Notes under the pieces: model-generated
Told to the model about the DNA's origin: nothing
Databases searched by the model: none
The model's input: only the letters and a program-made list of their open reading frames with translations
Program-made: the position numbers and the translations under genes
NCBI RefSeq assembly: GCF_019745455.1
Contig: NZ_JAIETD010000133.1
Span: 1-64,000, forward strand
Length of the DNA stretch: 64,000 bases
Source of the DNA: Methylobacterium sp.
GTDB lineage: Bacteria > Pseudomonadota > Alphaproteobacteria > Rhizobiales > Beijerinckiaceae
Reading direction: 5' to 3'
Part shown: positions 17,334-26,665 of the stretch, in pieces
Layout: each line of letters opens with the position of its first letter
Position numbering within the stretch: the stretch's first letter is position 1

Positions 17334-17693
17334 CTACTTCATGGTCGCAAGGTAGGCGATCACGTCGGCGGTCTTCTTCTCGTCCTTGAGGCCCGGATAG
17401 ACCATCTTGGTCCCCTTCACCTTGTTGGCGGCGGGGCCGATCAACCATTCCTTGAGGTTGGCCTCATCCCAGGTGATACCGGAATCCTTGAGGGCGGCCG
17501 AGTAGCTGTAGCCTTCCACCGCAGCGGCCTTGCGCCCGACCACACCCGTCAAGTTCGGGCCGACGCCGTTCTTGCCGAATGCGTGGCATGCCTTGCAGGC
17601 CGTGAACGCCTTCTCGCCGGCGGCGGCATCCTGTGCCTGGGCTGAGAGGGGAAGAAGCAGCGCGAAGGCGGCGCCGAGGATGAGGTGACGCAT
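17334..17693 (-). CDS. Soluble class I cytochrome c
   Basis: The 119-residue protein has a signal peptide (HLILGAAFALLLPLSAQAQ) and one haem-binding CKACH at residues 33-37. A conserved NGVGPNLTGVVGRKA follows, and a Met ligand is probable in TKMVYPGLK. It is a periplasmic electron carrier of the cytochrome c2/c550 type. An ATG at 17693 is preferred over an in-frame TTG one codon upstream. It is monocistronic, with its own terminator. Confidence 0.9.
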   Translation of the reverse strand: MRHLILGAAFALLLPLSAQAQDAAAGEKAFTACKACHAFGKNGVGPNLTGVVGRKAAAVEGYSYSAALKDSGITWDEANLKEWLIGPAANKVKGTKMVYPGLKDEKKTADVIAYLATMK

Positions 17694-18003
17694 CAATGTT
17701 TTCCTCCAGGTGCGGCGGCTGCCGCTTGCTTAAGGCCGGGTGGGCTTATGGCAGAGCTTGTACGTTTGGAACAAGTCGAAACTGGAAACGCACTCGGTCG
17801 CCAGGGGTTCAAAGTGTTCTGGTATCGAAGGGTTCACTCAGAAGAAGATCGCCTGCGGCCAAACGAAGCCCGGGTGCCGTGCGGCCCACTCTTGGGTTAG
17901 TGTGGGTGATGCAGGTCTCGGCAGCGTCGTCTCGGCCACCCCGGTCTTAACCGGGTCCTCATGAGCGATTGCTGAAGGCGAAGGCCGCTTCGGAGGATTT
18001 CGC
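17694..18003. other. Intergenic between divergent genes
   Basis: The 310-bp gap lies between the cytochrome c gene and the GlcD-like gene, which diverge. It must hold both promoters. I saw no clear operator, RNA or small gene. The short frames here lack family resemblance. Confidence 0.5.
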
Positions 18004-19437
18004 ATGTCGATCGCCTTTCCCGTTCCCGATCCCGAGATCCTGGCACGCCGCGACGCCATCCTGGCCGGCCTGCGGCCACTGGTCGCCGCCGAAGCCCTGG
18101 TGACCACCGAAGACGAGCGCCGCGCCTTCGAGACCGATGGCCTCACCGCCTATCGCCAGATGCCCCTCGCCGTGGTGCTGCCCTCGACCACCGCCGAGGT
18201 CTCGGCGGTGATGGCGTACTGCCACGCGAATGGGGTGAGGGTGGTCCCGCGCGGGGCAGGCACGTCGCTGGCCGGCGGCGCGATCGCTCAGGGCGACGCG
18301 ATCATCCTCGGCGTCGCCAAGATGGCCCGCGTCCTCGACATCGATTTTGCCAACCGCACCGCGCGGGTCGAGGCCGGCATCACCAACCTGGCGATCTCGG
18401 GCGCTGTCAGCCACGAGGGCTTCTTCTACGCCCCCGACCCGTCGAGCCAGCTCGCCTGCACCATCGCCGGCAACATCGCGATGAATTCTGGCGGGGCGCA
18501 TTGTCTCAAATACGGCGTCACCACCAACAACCTTCTCGGCGTCACCCTGGTGATGAACGACGGCACCGTGGTCGAGATCGGCGGCGACCACCTCGACAGC
18601 CCAGGCTACGACCTCCTCGGCCTCGTCTGCGGTTCCGAAGGGCAACTCGGCATCGTCACCGAGGCGACGGTGCGCATCCTGCGGGCCGCCGAGGGTGCCC
18701 GTCCGGCCCTGTTCGGCTTCTCCTCGGTGGAGGATGCCGGCGCCTGCACGGCGGCGATCATCGCGGCCGGGATCATCCCGGTGGCGATGGAATACATGGA
18801 CCGCGAGGCGATCCTGATCACCGAGGATTTCGCCCAGGCCGGCTATCCGCGCGACGCCGAGGCGATGCTGATCATCGAGGTCGAGGGCTCGGACCAGGAA
18901 TGCGAGGACATGCTCGCCCGCATCGTCGACATCGCCAAGGCGTTCAACCCGACGAGCCTCAAGGTCTCGCAGAGCGAGACCGAGAGCGCGGCGATCTGGA
19001 AAGGCCGCAAATCCGCCTTCGGCGCCACCGGCCGGATCTCGGATTACATCTGCATGGACGGCACGATCCCGACCGGGCAATTGCCGCTGGTGCTGGAGCG
19101 CATCGGCGCGATCTGCGACGGTCACGGCCTTCGCGTCGCCAACGTCTTCCATGCCGGCGACGGCAACCTCCACCCCCTGATCCTGTTCGACATCAACAAG
19201 CCCGGGGAACTGCAGAAGGCCGAGGCCGCGGGCGACGCCATCCTGAAGCTCTGCGTCGAGGTCGGCGGCTGCCTCACGGGCGAGCACGGCGTCGGCATCG
19301 AGAAGCGCGAGCTGATGCGCTTCCAGTACGAACAGGTCGATCTCGAGCAGCAGATGCGGGTGAAGAACGTGTTCGACCCGCTCTGGCTGATGAACCCCGC
19401 CAAGGTGTTCCCGCTGGAGGGGCGGGTCGCGGCCTGA
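18004..19437 (+). CDS. glcD: FAD-linked oxidase, GlcD type
   Basis: The 477-residue protein matches the glycolate oxidase GlcD subunit/D-lactate dehydrogenase family. The PCMH FAD-binding domain contains VVPRGAGTSLAGGAI, APDPSSQLACTIAGNIAMNSGG and GSEGQLGIVTEATV. The C-terminal FAD-oxidase domain contains NVFHAGDGNLHPLILFD and GEHGVGIEK. The GlcD subunit normally works with GlcE and GlcF, but no such genes flank it here (a gamma-CA-like gene is convergent). The partners are elsewhere or the protein acts alone, for example on D-lactate or D-2-hydroxyglutarate. The substrate is therefore open. Confidence 0.85.
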   Translation: MSIAFPVPDPEILARRDAILAGLRPLVAAEALVTTEDERRAFETDGLTAYRQMPLAVVLPSTTAEVSAVMAYCHANGVRVVPRGAGTSLAGGAIAQGDAIILGVAKMARVLDIDFANRTARVEAGITNLAISGAVSHEGFFYAPDPSSQLACTIAGNIAMNSGGAHCLKYGVTTNNLLGVTLVMNDGTVVEIGGDHLDSPGYDLLGLVCGSEGQLGIVTEATVRILRAAEGARPALFGFSSVEDAGACTAAIIAAGIIPVAMEYMDREAILITEDFAQAGYPRDAEAMLIIEVEGSDQECEDMLARIVDIAKAFNPTSLKVSQSETESAAIWKGRKSAFGATGRISDYICMDGTIPTGQLPLVLERIGAICDGHGLRVANVFHAGDGNLHPLILFDINKPGELQKAEAAGDAILKLCVEVGGCLTGEHGVGIEKRELMRFQYEQVDLEQQMRVKNVFDPLWLMNPAKVFPLEGRVAA

Positions 19438-19444
19438 GGGCCCT

Positions 19445-20464
19445 CTAGAGCACGGTCTCCTGCGCCCCGCGATAGATCGGCCCGTGCTGGCGGTAGCCCT
19501 CGACGACGCGTCGCATCATCGTGCGCTTGTCGGAATCGAGCGCGCCGAGGATGGCGGCGGGGCGGCCGCCCCAGAGGTAGCCGCCTTCCAGCAACTGGCC
19601 GGGATCGGTGGCGGAGCCCGCCGCCAGCAGCACGTCGTCTGCGATCACGGTCCCGGGGGCGACGACGCAGCCCATGCCGATGAGGCTGCGGGCGCCGACG
19701 CGGCAATCGGCGAGCCGGACGTTGTGGCCGATGGTGGTCTCGCGGCCGATGACGACGCCCTCGCCGCGGCTGCGCAGGACGCTGTTGTCCTGGATGTTGG
19801 TATCCGCCCCGACCACGATCGCTCCGACCTCGGCCTCGAGCAGGCAGGAGAAGTAGACGCTGGCTCCCGCGCCGAGCGCGATCCGGCCGCGCAGGCGCGC
19901 GGTCCGGGCGACGAAGACGCTGTCGTCGAGGTTCGGCTCGTCGGCGGGCGCGGGCTTGGGCGTCTCCCCGGACGCTTCGCGCAGGCGCTCGGCCCTCTCC
20001 GTGATCTCGACCGCCGTGATCGATCTCAACGGCTTTGCCGGGCTGCCGCCATGGACGAAGCCCGTGGCGAGGTGGGCGCGCGGAAACACCGTGGCCCCGG
20101 CCTCGATGAGCACGCCATCTTCCACGACCGCCCCGTCCAGGATCACGACCTCGTCCTCGATCACCACGTCCGAGCCGACGGTGCAGGCATGGACGACGGC
20201 GTTGCGTCCCACCGTGACGCGGTCGCCCACGAGGGCCGGATACGTATCGGTGGCGATGTGGACGGTGGAGCGGTGGCCGAGCCAGAACCGGTCGCCGATC
20301 GCCACCCGCTCGCCGTCGGCGCGGATGACGCTGTCGTCGCCGAGCCACGCCTGGGCGCCGATCGTCGCGGCGCCGATGACAGCACTGGCTCTGCCGCACC
20401 AGACCGGCCGGGCGGCAAAGCGCGGCACGACGCCGTCATGGGGCAGGATCAGGTCTGGGCTCAC
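19445..20464 (-). CDS. Tandem gamma-carbonic-anhydrase-like protein
   Basis: The 339-residue protein consists of two left-handed beta-helix (hexapeptide repeat) domains of the gamma-CA/PaaY type in tandem, about residues 15-150 and 175-310, where single-domain relatives have 170-200. Each half ends with the family closing motif (FVHGGSPAKPLRSI and YLWGGRPAAIL). The N-terminal half keeps the first and third metal-ligand histidines (His69, His92) but has Arg87 at the second. The C-terminal half keeps only the second (His247), with Arg231 and Ala252 at the others. The start is GTG at 20464 with AAGGA upstream. It ends 7 bp from the convergent glcD. Catalytic activity is unproven. Confidence 0.8.
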   Translation of the reverse strand: MSPDLILPHDGVVPRFAARPVWCGRASAVIGAATIGAQAWLGDDSVIRADGERVAIGDRFWLGHRSTVHIATDTYPALVGDRVTVGRNAVVHACTVGSDVVIEDEVVILDGAVVEDGVLIEAGATVFPRAHLATGFVHGGSPAKPLRSITAVEITERAERLREASGETPKPAPADEPNLDDSVFVARTARLRGRIALGAGASVYFSCLLEAEVGAIVVGADTNIQDNSVLRSRGEGVVIGRETTIGHNVRLADCRVGARSLIGMGCVVAPGTVIADDVLLAAGSATDPGQLLEGGYLWGGRPAAILGALDSDKRTMMRRVVEGYRQHGPIYRGAQETVL

Positions 20465-20637
20465 GCGAGCGTTTCCTTGAGACGGGCGCCGGCCTCCGGT
20501 GGCGCGGAGCGTTCGGTCGGAGATAAGATGGAGCGCGAGCGGAGAGCGGATAATCTCCGTTCGGGGGCAACCTGGATTCGCACCGCAGGTCTGGCAAGGT
20601 GTTTCCCCTCAATCAACCCCTTGGCGACAGGCGAGAC

Positions 20638-21105
20638 GTGACGACATCAGCGAGGGTGAGCATCCAGGGCGCGCCGTTCGATACCGCCGCGGAGATCGCG
20701 CGGCTGTCGCAGGCCCTGCACGGCCGGGCGGGTGCGATCGTGACCTTCAGCGGCCTCTGCCGCGACGAGGGCCGGCGCCTCACCGCCCTCGAACTCGAGC
20801 ACTACCCCGGCATGGCCGAGGCCGAGATCGATCGGGTGGTCGCCGAGGCGCAGGGGCGCTGGCCGCTGCAAGGGGTGCGGGTGATCCACCGCCACGGCCT
20901 CGTCGCGCCCGGGGACGGCATCGTCCTCGTGATCACCGCCTCGGCCCACCGCATCGCCGCCTTCGAGGCCGCCAGCTTCCTGATGGATTACCTCAAGACC
21001 CGCGCCCCGTTCTGGAAGCGCGAGCACCTCGCCGACGGCACCATCGGCGGATGGGTCGAGGCCAGCGCGGCCGACGATGCGGCCGCGGGGCGATGGGAAG
21101 GGTGA
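20638..21105 (+). CDS. moaE: Molybdopterin synthase catalytic subunit MoaE
   Basis: MoaE, with the thiocarboxylated MoaD, converts precursor Z (cPMP) to molybdopterin. The family signature YLKTRAPFWKREHLADG contains both catalytic lysines known from E. coli (Lys119 and Lys126 equivalents). IVTFSGLCRDEGRRL and VIHRHGLVAPGDGIVLV also match. GTG at 20638 is chosen because it gives about 155 residues, the usual length; a GTG at 20599 adds 13 residues. No moaD is adjacent. It is divergent from the gamma-CA-like gene. A Mop-type molybdate-binding gene lies 27 kb away. Confidence 0.92.
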   Translation: MTTSARVSIQGAPFDTAAEIARLSQALHGRAGAIVTFSGLCRDEGRRLTALELEHYPGMAEAEIDRVVAEAQGRWPLQGVRVIHRHGLVAPGDGIVLVITASAHRIAAFEAASFLMDYLKTRAPFWKREHLADGTIGGWVEASAADDAAAGRWEG

Positions 21106-21114
21106 CCAGTCGCG

Positions 21115-22359
21115 CTAGAGCGTCTTTCCGAGCCGGCGCAGCCGCTGCCTTACCTCGCGCAGGCGCTCGAACAGGGCTGGATGACGCTGCAGCGCCGCCT
21201 TGGCTCCGACCTGCGCGCGTTCGATGCCGAGGACGAGGTGTCCCCGCAGGCTGCGGGCCTCGGCGACCTCCATGAGGTCGCGCGAGATCGGGCGGAAGCT
21301 GTTCTTGTAGGGCAGATCGCCGATGGTGAAATCGAGATAGGTCAGGCCGTTTCGGCGCGACCATTCCATGATCTCCGCGGCGATGAGGATGCCCGGCGCC
21401 AGCGGCTTCCAGGCCTCCCCCGCGATCGCCAGCAGGATGCCGTGGAAGGCGCCGCCATGTTCGAGGCCGTAGGCTGTGGCGATCCACTCGCCGTTGACCT
21501 CGATCCCGAAGACCCGCACGAGACCGTCCGGCACGCTGCGCAGTGCCACATCGCGGTAGAAGGCGACGACCTCTGGCCGGTCGAGGAGATCGAAGCGGCC
21601 GAGTTCGCGGAATCGCTCGCGGCGCTGGCGCAGGAGGACGTCGAAGATCCGCCCGGCCTCCTCCGGCGTCCGCGCCTCGACGAAGCGCACCTGACCTAAA
21701 CTCGCGACGCGCTTGCGGCGCCTGACGATGTCCTTGCCGGTCGAGGCACTGCAGGTCCGCTTGATCACCGTCTCGGCGTCGCCCTCGAGGACGATGCCGG
21801 AGGCCTTCAACGGGATGGTCCTGGCTGCCGGCAGAAGGGCCAGCGGGTTGGGGAGGCCGAAGATGTCCTGAGGAATGCGGGTGATGCGCACGAGGTCGAC
21901 CTTGGGCAGAACCGCGCGAACCGCATCCCAGGCCTGCGCCGCCTCTGCGGCTGACAGAGCCGTGCCCGGTGCCAGGATCGGTGCCGCATAATCGCAGACG
22001 CCGAGGTCGAGCCACTGGATTGTGCTGTAGCCGCGGCGCTTCAGCCGGACGAGGGGAACCAGCATGAGCGGCCGGCCGGAAGCCGCGTCGCCGACCTCGA
22101 TCACCAGCAGGGATGCGCCCGAACCCGGCATCAGGTGGGCGACGAGGCTCTCCACCCATTCGAGGCGCTGGTACGCCGTGCAGGCGCCTGCCTCCTGCAG
22201 CGAGCGCCACAGGTGCGAGGCCGAGGCGAGGTCGGGATGCAGCCTGGCGCTGAAGGAAGCCGGCGTGGCGGAGGCTCCTGCCATGGCAGGTGGAGCGGCC
22301 GGGCGCGGACTCAGCGCGCCTCCCTGGGAAGATGCGGTATCGACGGTGAGGTCCCTCAT
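21115..22359 (-). CDS. GNAT acetyltransferase, BioF2/CelD-like
   Basis: The 414-residue protein carries a C-terminal GNAT-like acyltransferase domain of the BioF2-like/CelD (exopolysaccharide acetylation) type. Segments include LVRVFGIEVNGEWIATAYGLEHGGAFHGILL and GLTYLDFTIGDLPYKNSF. The N-terminal domain is a second divergent GNAT-like unit. AGGAGG lies 6 bases before the ATG at 22359. It is the last gene of a leftward unit with a flippase and a glycosyltransferase, suggesting acetylation or similar decoration of an exported polysaccharide. The acyl donor and acceptor are unknown. Confidence 0.8.
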   Translation of the reverse strand: MRDLTVDTASSQGGALSPRPAAPPAMAGASATPASFSARLHPDLASASHLWRSLQEAGACTAYQRLEWVESLVAHLMPGSGASLLVIEVGDAASGRPLMLVPLVRLKRRGYSTIQWLDLGVCDYAAPILAPGTALSAAEAAQAWDAVRAVLPKVDLVRITRIPQDIFGLPNPLALLPAARTIPLKASGIVLEGDAETVIKRTCSASTGKDIVRRRKRVASLGQVRFVEARTPEEAGRIFDVLLRQRRERFRELGRFDLLDRPEVVAFYRDVALRSVPDGLVRVFGIEVNGEWIATAYGLEHGGAFHGILLAIAGEAWKPLAPGILIAAEIMEWSRRNGLTYLDFTIGDLPYKNSFRPISRDLMEVAEARSLRGHLVLGIERAQVGAKAALQRHPALFERLREVRQRLRRLGKTL

Positions 22360-22400
22360 CGAGCCCTCCTTTTTCGGATTGTTGTGGAAGGTCAACACGA

Positions 22401-23738
22401 TCAGGTCGCCAGCGCCGGGCGGGCCGGCACGTCGCGGGGATCGGTGCTGGATGGGGCGGAGCGCATCAGGGTGCGCCGGCAATAGACCAAGACGACGAGC
22501 TCCGAGGCGAGGACACCGAGCAGCGACCAGGCCGGGGTGGAGAGCCAGAGGAGCAGCCCGACGAGACCGATGCCGACGGCCGCGCTGACGAGGGCGACCG
22601 AGGCCAGCGTGCGGAAGGCCCGGCTCGTCTCCATCAGGGTCTTGGGGCCCACATAGAGCATGGTTGTCGTCACCGTCGCCCAGAGCAGGAAGGCGATCAG
22701 GCCGAGGGGCTCTCCGGCGAAACGACCGGCGAAGAGGTGGCTCTCGATCAGAGGCAAAGCCGCGGCGAGGAAGATCCCGTAGGCGAGGCACCCTGACAGG
22801 AGGAGACCCGTCGAGATCCGCATGAGGTGTCGAAGCCGGGCGGAATCGCCATTGGCGAGGCTCGCGGCCATCTCGGGCTGGGTCAGGTTGACGACGACGG
22901 AGGCGGAGAGCCGCAGGGGCGAGAACAGCACCAGGCAGGCGGCGATGGGCGCATAGGCGGCCGGTCCGGCGAGAAGCGCGACGAGCAGGGTCTGGCCCTG
23001 CGCCTGGATGTTGGACGTGGCGACCCCGGCGAGGGACCAGGCGAGGCCGCGCCACATCCCGCGATAGCGCCGCAGGGCATGACCTCGCAGGCTCAGGCGA
23101 ACCGGCTCGCGCAAAGCGCCAAGCGCGACGAGGATGCCGACGCCGTGGCCGGCGGCGAGCACCGCGAGGCTGCCGGCGAGAAGGTGCGGCCCGCTGGCGC
23201 CGAGGAGGAGGGCGGCGAGGAGCAGTGTCCCGGTCAGCGTGAAGGCGAGGTCGCTGATGCCGCCGATGCCGGCGCGGCGCCGGGCGAACAGCATGTTGCG
23301 CAGGTAGCTGCGCAGGCACCACAGCCCGACGAAGCCGCCGCCGGCGCAGGCGACGGCGAGCCCGAGCGGAATCGCCAGGATCAGCGCGGTGAGGACCGCG
23401 AGCGCGAGGGACAGCAGCGTCGCCCCGGAACCGAAGGTGACCGCATAGGCCGCCACTGCCCGGGGACCGCTCGCCTGGGGCATGACGATGCTCGCCGGCA
23501 TCCCCGCCACCGCCCGCACGAAGGTCAGGGCGATGCCGCCGATGAGGAAGACGATGGCGAACAGGCCGTATTCACGCGGCGCCAGGGCGTGCACCAGGGC
23601 GATGTTGATGCCGAAATGGAAGACGCTCTGGAGCACCTCCCCTCCCAGCATGAGCACGAAACGACGTGCGAGCCGGATGAGGTCGCGCCGGGTCTCGCCC
23701 GGCGACAGCGTGTCGGTGGCGGCCATCCCCTCGCTCAT
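22401..23738 (-). CDS. Polysaccharide flippase, Wzx/MATE-like
   Basis: The 445-residue protein has about 12 to 14 transmembrane helices and the layout of the MOP superfamily polysaccharide transporters. It begins RLARRFVLMLGGEVLQSVFHFGINIALVHALAPREYGLFAIV. It probably flips a lipid-linked repeat unit across the inner membrane. Its ATG overlaps the stop of the upstream glycosyltransferase as ATGA, indicating translational coupling. A second ATG lies four codons in. It lies in the exopolysaccharide locus. Confidence 0.85.
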   Translation of the reverse strand: MSEGMAATDTLSPGETRRDLIRLARRFVLMLGGEVLQSVFHFGINIALVHALAPREYGLFAIVFLIGGIALTFVRAVAGMPASIVMPQASGPRAVAAYAVTFGSGATLLSLALAVLTALILAIPLGLAVACAGGGFVGLWCLRSYLRNMLFARRRAGIGGISDLAFTLTGTLLLAALLLGASGPHLLAGSLAVLAAGHGVGILVALGALREPVRLSLRGHALRRYRGMWRGLAWSLAGVATSNIQAQGQTLLVALLAGPAAYAPIAACLVLFSPLRLSASVVVNLTQPEMAASLANGDSARLRHLMRISTGLLLSGCLAYGIFLAAALPLIESHLFAGRFAGEPLGLIAFLLWATVTTTMLYVGPKTLMETSRAFRTLASVALVSAAVGIGLVGLLLWLSTPAWSLLGVLASELVVLVYCRRTLMRSAPSSTDPRDVPARPALAT

Positions 23739-24880
23739 GGGTGGACGACCGCGGTGAGCCGCGCAGCCTCGCGCGGGGTGGCGAGCCGGGGCTTAAGGAG
23801 GGCCTCGAAAGCCTCGCTCACCGCCGCCTCGCTGAACAGGGCCTCGAAGCGCTGCCGTCCGGCGTTGGCGAAGGCATTGAGCGGGACCGGGTCGGCGATG
23901 ATCTGCCCGAGGATCTCGGCGAGCGCCGCCGCATCGTCCGGCTTTACGGTCCAGCCTGTTCGACCGGCCTCCACCACCTCGACGAGGCCGCCGATGGCCG
24001 AGACCACGGGCGGGCGCCCGTAGGCCATCGCCTCGATCGCGACCCTGCCGAGGGATTCGGGCAGCCGCGAGGGCACGACGACGATGTCGGCCCAACGGTA
24101 ATGAGCCGCCGGCTCCGGGTCGAAGGGCTGAAGGGTTACGCCATCGAGGTTGGCGACGCGCTCGGCCAGGGCGCTCTCGCGCTCCGGATCTTCGAAGGCA
24201 CTGCCGACGATCCGCAATTCGATGCGCGCGCGCAAGGCAGGGGTCAGGCGGCCGAGGGCGTCGAGGAGGACCTCCTGACCCTTGATCCGGCTCAGGCGTC
24301 CGATCATGAGGAGCCGCAGCGGGCGGCGGCCGTCATAGCTCACCGGCTCGGGGACGGGCGGGCCGTCGATGCCGTTGTAGATGACGCGGCTGCGCATGCC
24401 GGCGGGCAGGGCGAAGGCGTCGCGCGTCGCCTTCGAGTTGAAGATCACCTCGGCGCCACTCCAGCGAATCAGCCCGCGCAGCACCGTCCGCACGAACCCC
24501 TCGGGGATCTCGTGGACGTGGAGGAGGGTTCGCCCGGGTAAGAGGCGCGAGGCGAGGAGGTAGTCGGCGACGACCGTTGTGTTGACGTAGACGAGGTCGC
24601 ATTCGCCGAGACGCCTGAGGGCGCGGCCGAGGGCCATCGGCAGCCTGAGCAGGCCGAGGGTGGCGAGCCGCGCGAGGCCGCGCCGGCGAAGGATCCAGAG
24701 CGGCTCGTACACGATCGCGTCGGCGACTTCCTCGAGCAATCCGACGATCGGCCCCGGCCTAGGCAGCACCACGGTGATGCGGGCCGAAGGAGCAAGAGCG
24801 CGCAGGGTCGCTACCGTCTCGGCGAAGCAGCGGTCGGAGCCGTAGAGTTCGTAACCCTGATGGATGCAGGCGATGTGCAT
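23735..24880 (-). CDS. Glycosyltransferase family 4
   Basis: The 381-residue GT-B enzyme starts at the canonical first strand (MHIACIHQGYELYGSDRCF). The C-terminal Rossmann domain contains LLMIGRLSRIKGQEVLLDAL and the EX7E-like donor site PSRLPESLGRVAIEAMAYGRPPVVS. It transfers a sugar from a nucleotide donor onto a lipid-linked intermediate in the cytoplasm. The donor is unknown. It is the first gene of the leftward GT-flippase-GNAT unit. Confidence 0.88.
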   Translation of the reverse strand: MHIACIHQGYELYGSDRCFAETVATLRALAPSARITVVLPRPGPIVGLLEEVADAIVYEPLWILRRRGLARLATLGLLRLPMALGRALRRLGECDLVYVNTTVVADYLLASRLLPGRTLLHVHEIPEGFVRTVLRGLIRWSGAEVIFNSKATRDAFALPAGMRSRVIYNGIDGPPVPEPVSYDGRRPLRLLMIGRLSRIKGQEVLLDALGRLTPALRARIELRIVGSAFEDPERESALAERVANLDGVTLQPFDPEPAAHYRWADIVVVPSRLPESLGRVAIEAMAYGRPPVVSAIGGLVEVVEAGRTGWTVKPDDAAALAEILGQIIADPVPLNAFANAGRQRFEALFSEAAVSEAFEALLKPRLATPREAARLTAVVHP

Positions 24881-25471
24881 CGCGCCCTTCCCGGACCGTC
24901 CGTCAGCGGACGTCCGACAGGTCTACAGGCGGGTCATGAGCAAATCGTAGCTTTGTATTCGCCGTTTCACATCCGGTGCCCCTGCCGATGAACCGGACAT
25001 CGCTGACGCCCGATGCGAACAGAGCCAATGGAGAGGCTCGTAGAGGACATGCAAGTGCAGTCGATCAATTCCGATCACGGTGAATGCTACGTTACGCTGC
25101 GCATCTCGGTCCGGCACCGCGCCATGGCCCTCCACAGGGAGGGACTTGCGCACCGTTGAGTGGACGCCGAATTCAACTGCAGGATGAACGACATCGTATT
25201 GGGCCAGCTCTTCAGTCCTGGTCAACCTCAAGGCGATCGCTAGACGTCACCCGGCTCGCAACCCCAGTCTAGCCGGCCAATTCGATGTCGATCGATTGCC
25301 CAATCCTCCTCGTTCCTCTGCCGCTCGCGCTGCGAAGGGAGATCCAGGATCCCGAAGGCTGGCCGCCGACGATCAGGAGTAAGGATGATTTAGTCGTTGC
25401 CGATCCATGGTTTCGTCGTTCCGTCAGGGCCTTGGCCCGAGCGGGCTCGCACGTTGCCAGGACGACCCCGC
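24881..25471. other. Intergenic between divergent glycosyltransferase genes
   Basis: This 591-bp gap is the largest without a recognised gene. It must hold promoters for the two diverging arms of the exopolysaccharide locus. A 102-codon minus-strand frame (24923-25231) and a 62-codon plus frame have no recognisable product, signal peptide or ribosome site. GGACGTCC near 24908 is a short palindrome. Nothing else stood out. Confidence 0.5.
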
Positions 25472-26665
25472 ATGACCACGCGCCGACCTTCCATGCTCAT
25501 CCTCGGGACGCGGGGCATCCCGGCGGCGCACGGCGGTTTCGAGACCTTCGCCGAACGCCTCGCCCTCTACCTCGTCGATCGCGGCTGGGACGTCGGCGTC
25601 TATTGCCAGCGCGACGTCCCGGTCCTGAAGCAGCGTTTCTCCAGCACCTACTGGCGCGGCATCGAGCAGATCCATGTCGAGATCACCTCGACCGGGCCCG
25701 CCGGCACCCTCGACTTCGACGCCCATTGCGTCCGCCACGCCGCCGACCGCAACGCGGTCTGCCTTGTGCTCGGCTACAATGGCGCGGTGTTCCTGCCGTA
25801 TTTGCGCTTGAGCGGGGCGAAGATCCTCACCAATATGGACGGCATCGAGTGGCGCCGGCCGAAATGGGGACGTGCCGTGAAGGCATGGTTCTGGGTGAAC
25901 GAGTGGATCGCCGCATGGTCGTCGCAGCGCCTCGTCGCCGACCATCCGGTCATTGCCGACCACATCGCGACCCGCCGCCCGCGCCGGGCCATCGCCATGA
26001 TCCCCTATGGCGGCGAGGAGGTCTTGACGGCACCCGTCGCACCACTCGCCCGCTTCGATCTCTCGCCTGACCGATACCTGATCTCCGTGGCCCGGATCGA
26101 GCCGGACAACAGCATCTTGCCCATCGTCGAGACCTTCTCGCAGGTTCGACGCGGCGTGAAGCTCGTGGTCCTCGGCAAGCTCGACGGCGCCAACGCCTAC
26201 CATCGGGCAGTGCGGGCGGCTGCCGGCGAAGAGGTCCTGTTTCCGGGTCCGATCTACGATTCGCCGGTGCTTCAGGCCTTGCGCTTCCATGCCCGGGCCT
26301 ATCTCCACGGCCATACGGTGGGCGGGACCAACCCGTCGCTGGTGGAGTCGCTCTGGGCGGGCAATGCGGTGATCGCCCACGCCAATCCCTACAATGCATG
26401 GACGGCCGGCCCGGAGCAGCTCTACTTCTCGGATGCGCAGAGCCTGGAGACTGCGCTCGCGACCGCCCTGACCGACGACGCCTGGCTCTCGCAGGCGCGA
26501 ACGGCCGCCCGCGCCAGGGCATCGGAGGACTTCTCCTGGTCCTCCGTCCTCGCAGGCTACGAGCAGGAACTGCGTGGACTCGGCGGTTACCTCGTGGAGG
26601 GCGCGCTCCCGGTCGGTCGAAGCCCGGTCCTCGCAGATATGCCGGTGAAAGAGTTGATGCGGTGA
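25472..26665 (+). CDS. Glycosyltransferase with DUF1972 domain (GT4)
   Basis: The 397-residue protein begins with the DUF1972 signature of rhamnosyltransferase-like GT4 enzymes (MLILGTRGIPAAHGGFETFAERLA). The linker contains LTNMDGIEWRRPKWGRAVKAWF, and the C-terminal domain contains YLISVARIEPDNSILPIVETF and YLHGHTVGGTNPSLVESLWAGNAVIAH. It probably adds a sugar to the growing exopolysaccharide unit. ATG at 25472 is preferred because the longer frame runs into the intergenic region. The GH5 gene overlaps its stop as GTGA. Confidence 0.88.
   Translation: MTTRRPSMLILGTRGIPAAHGGFETFAERLALYLVDRGWDVGVYCQRDVPVLKQRFSSTYWRGIEQIHVEITSTGPAGTLDFDAHCVRHAADRNAVCLVLGYNGAVFLPYLRLSGAKILTNMDGIEWRRPKWGRAVKAWFWVNEWIAAWSSQRLVADHPVIADHIATRRPRRAIAMIPYGGEEVLTAPVAPLARFDLSPDRYLISVARIEPDNSILPIVETFSQVRRGVKLVVLGKLDGANAYHRAVRAAAGEEVLFPGPIYDSPVLQALRFHARAYLHGHTVGGTNPSLVESLWAGNAVIAHANPYNAWTAGPEQLYFSDAQSLETALATALTDDAWLSQARTAARARASEDFSWSSVLAGYEQELRGLGGYLVEGALPVGRSPVLADMPVKELMR

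Noticed and set aside
24923..25231. 102-codon minus-strand gene between the divergent glycosyltransferases
   Set aside because: No ribosome site, signal, domain or homologue that I recognise. The composition is not clearly coding.
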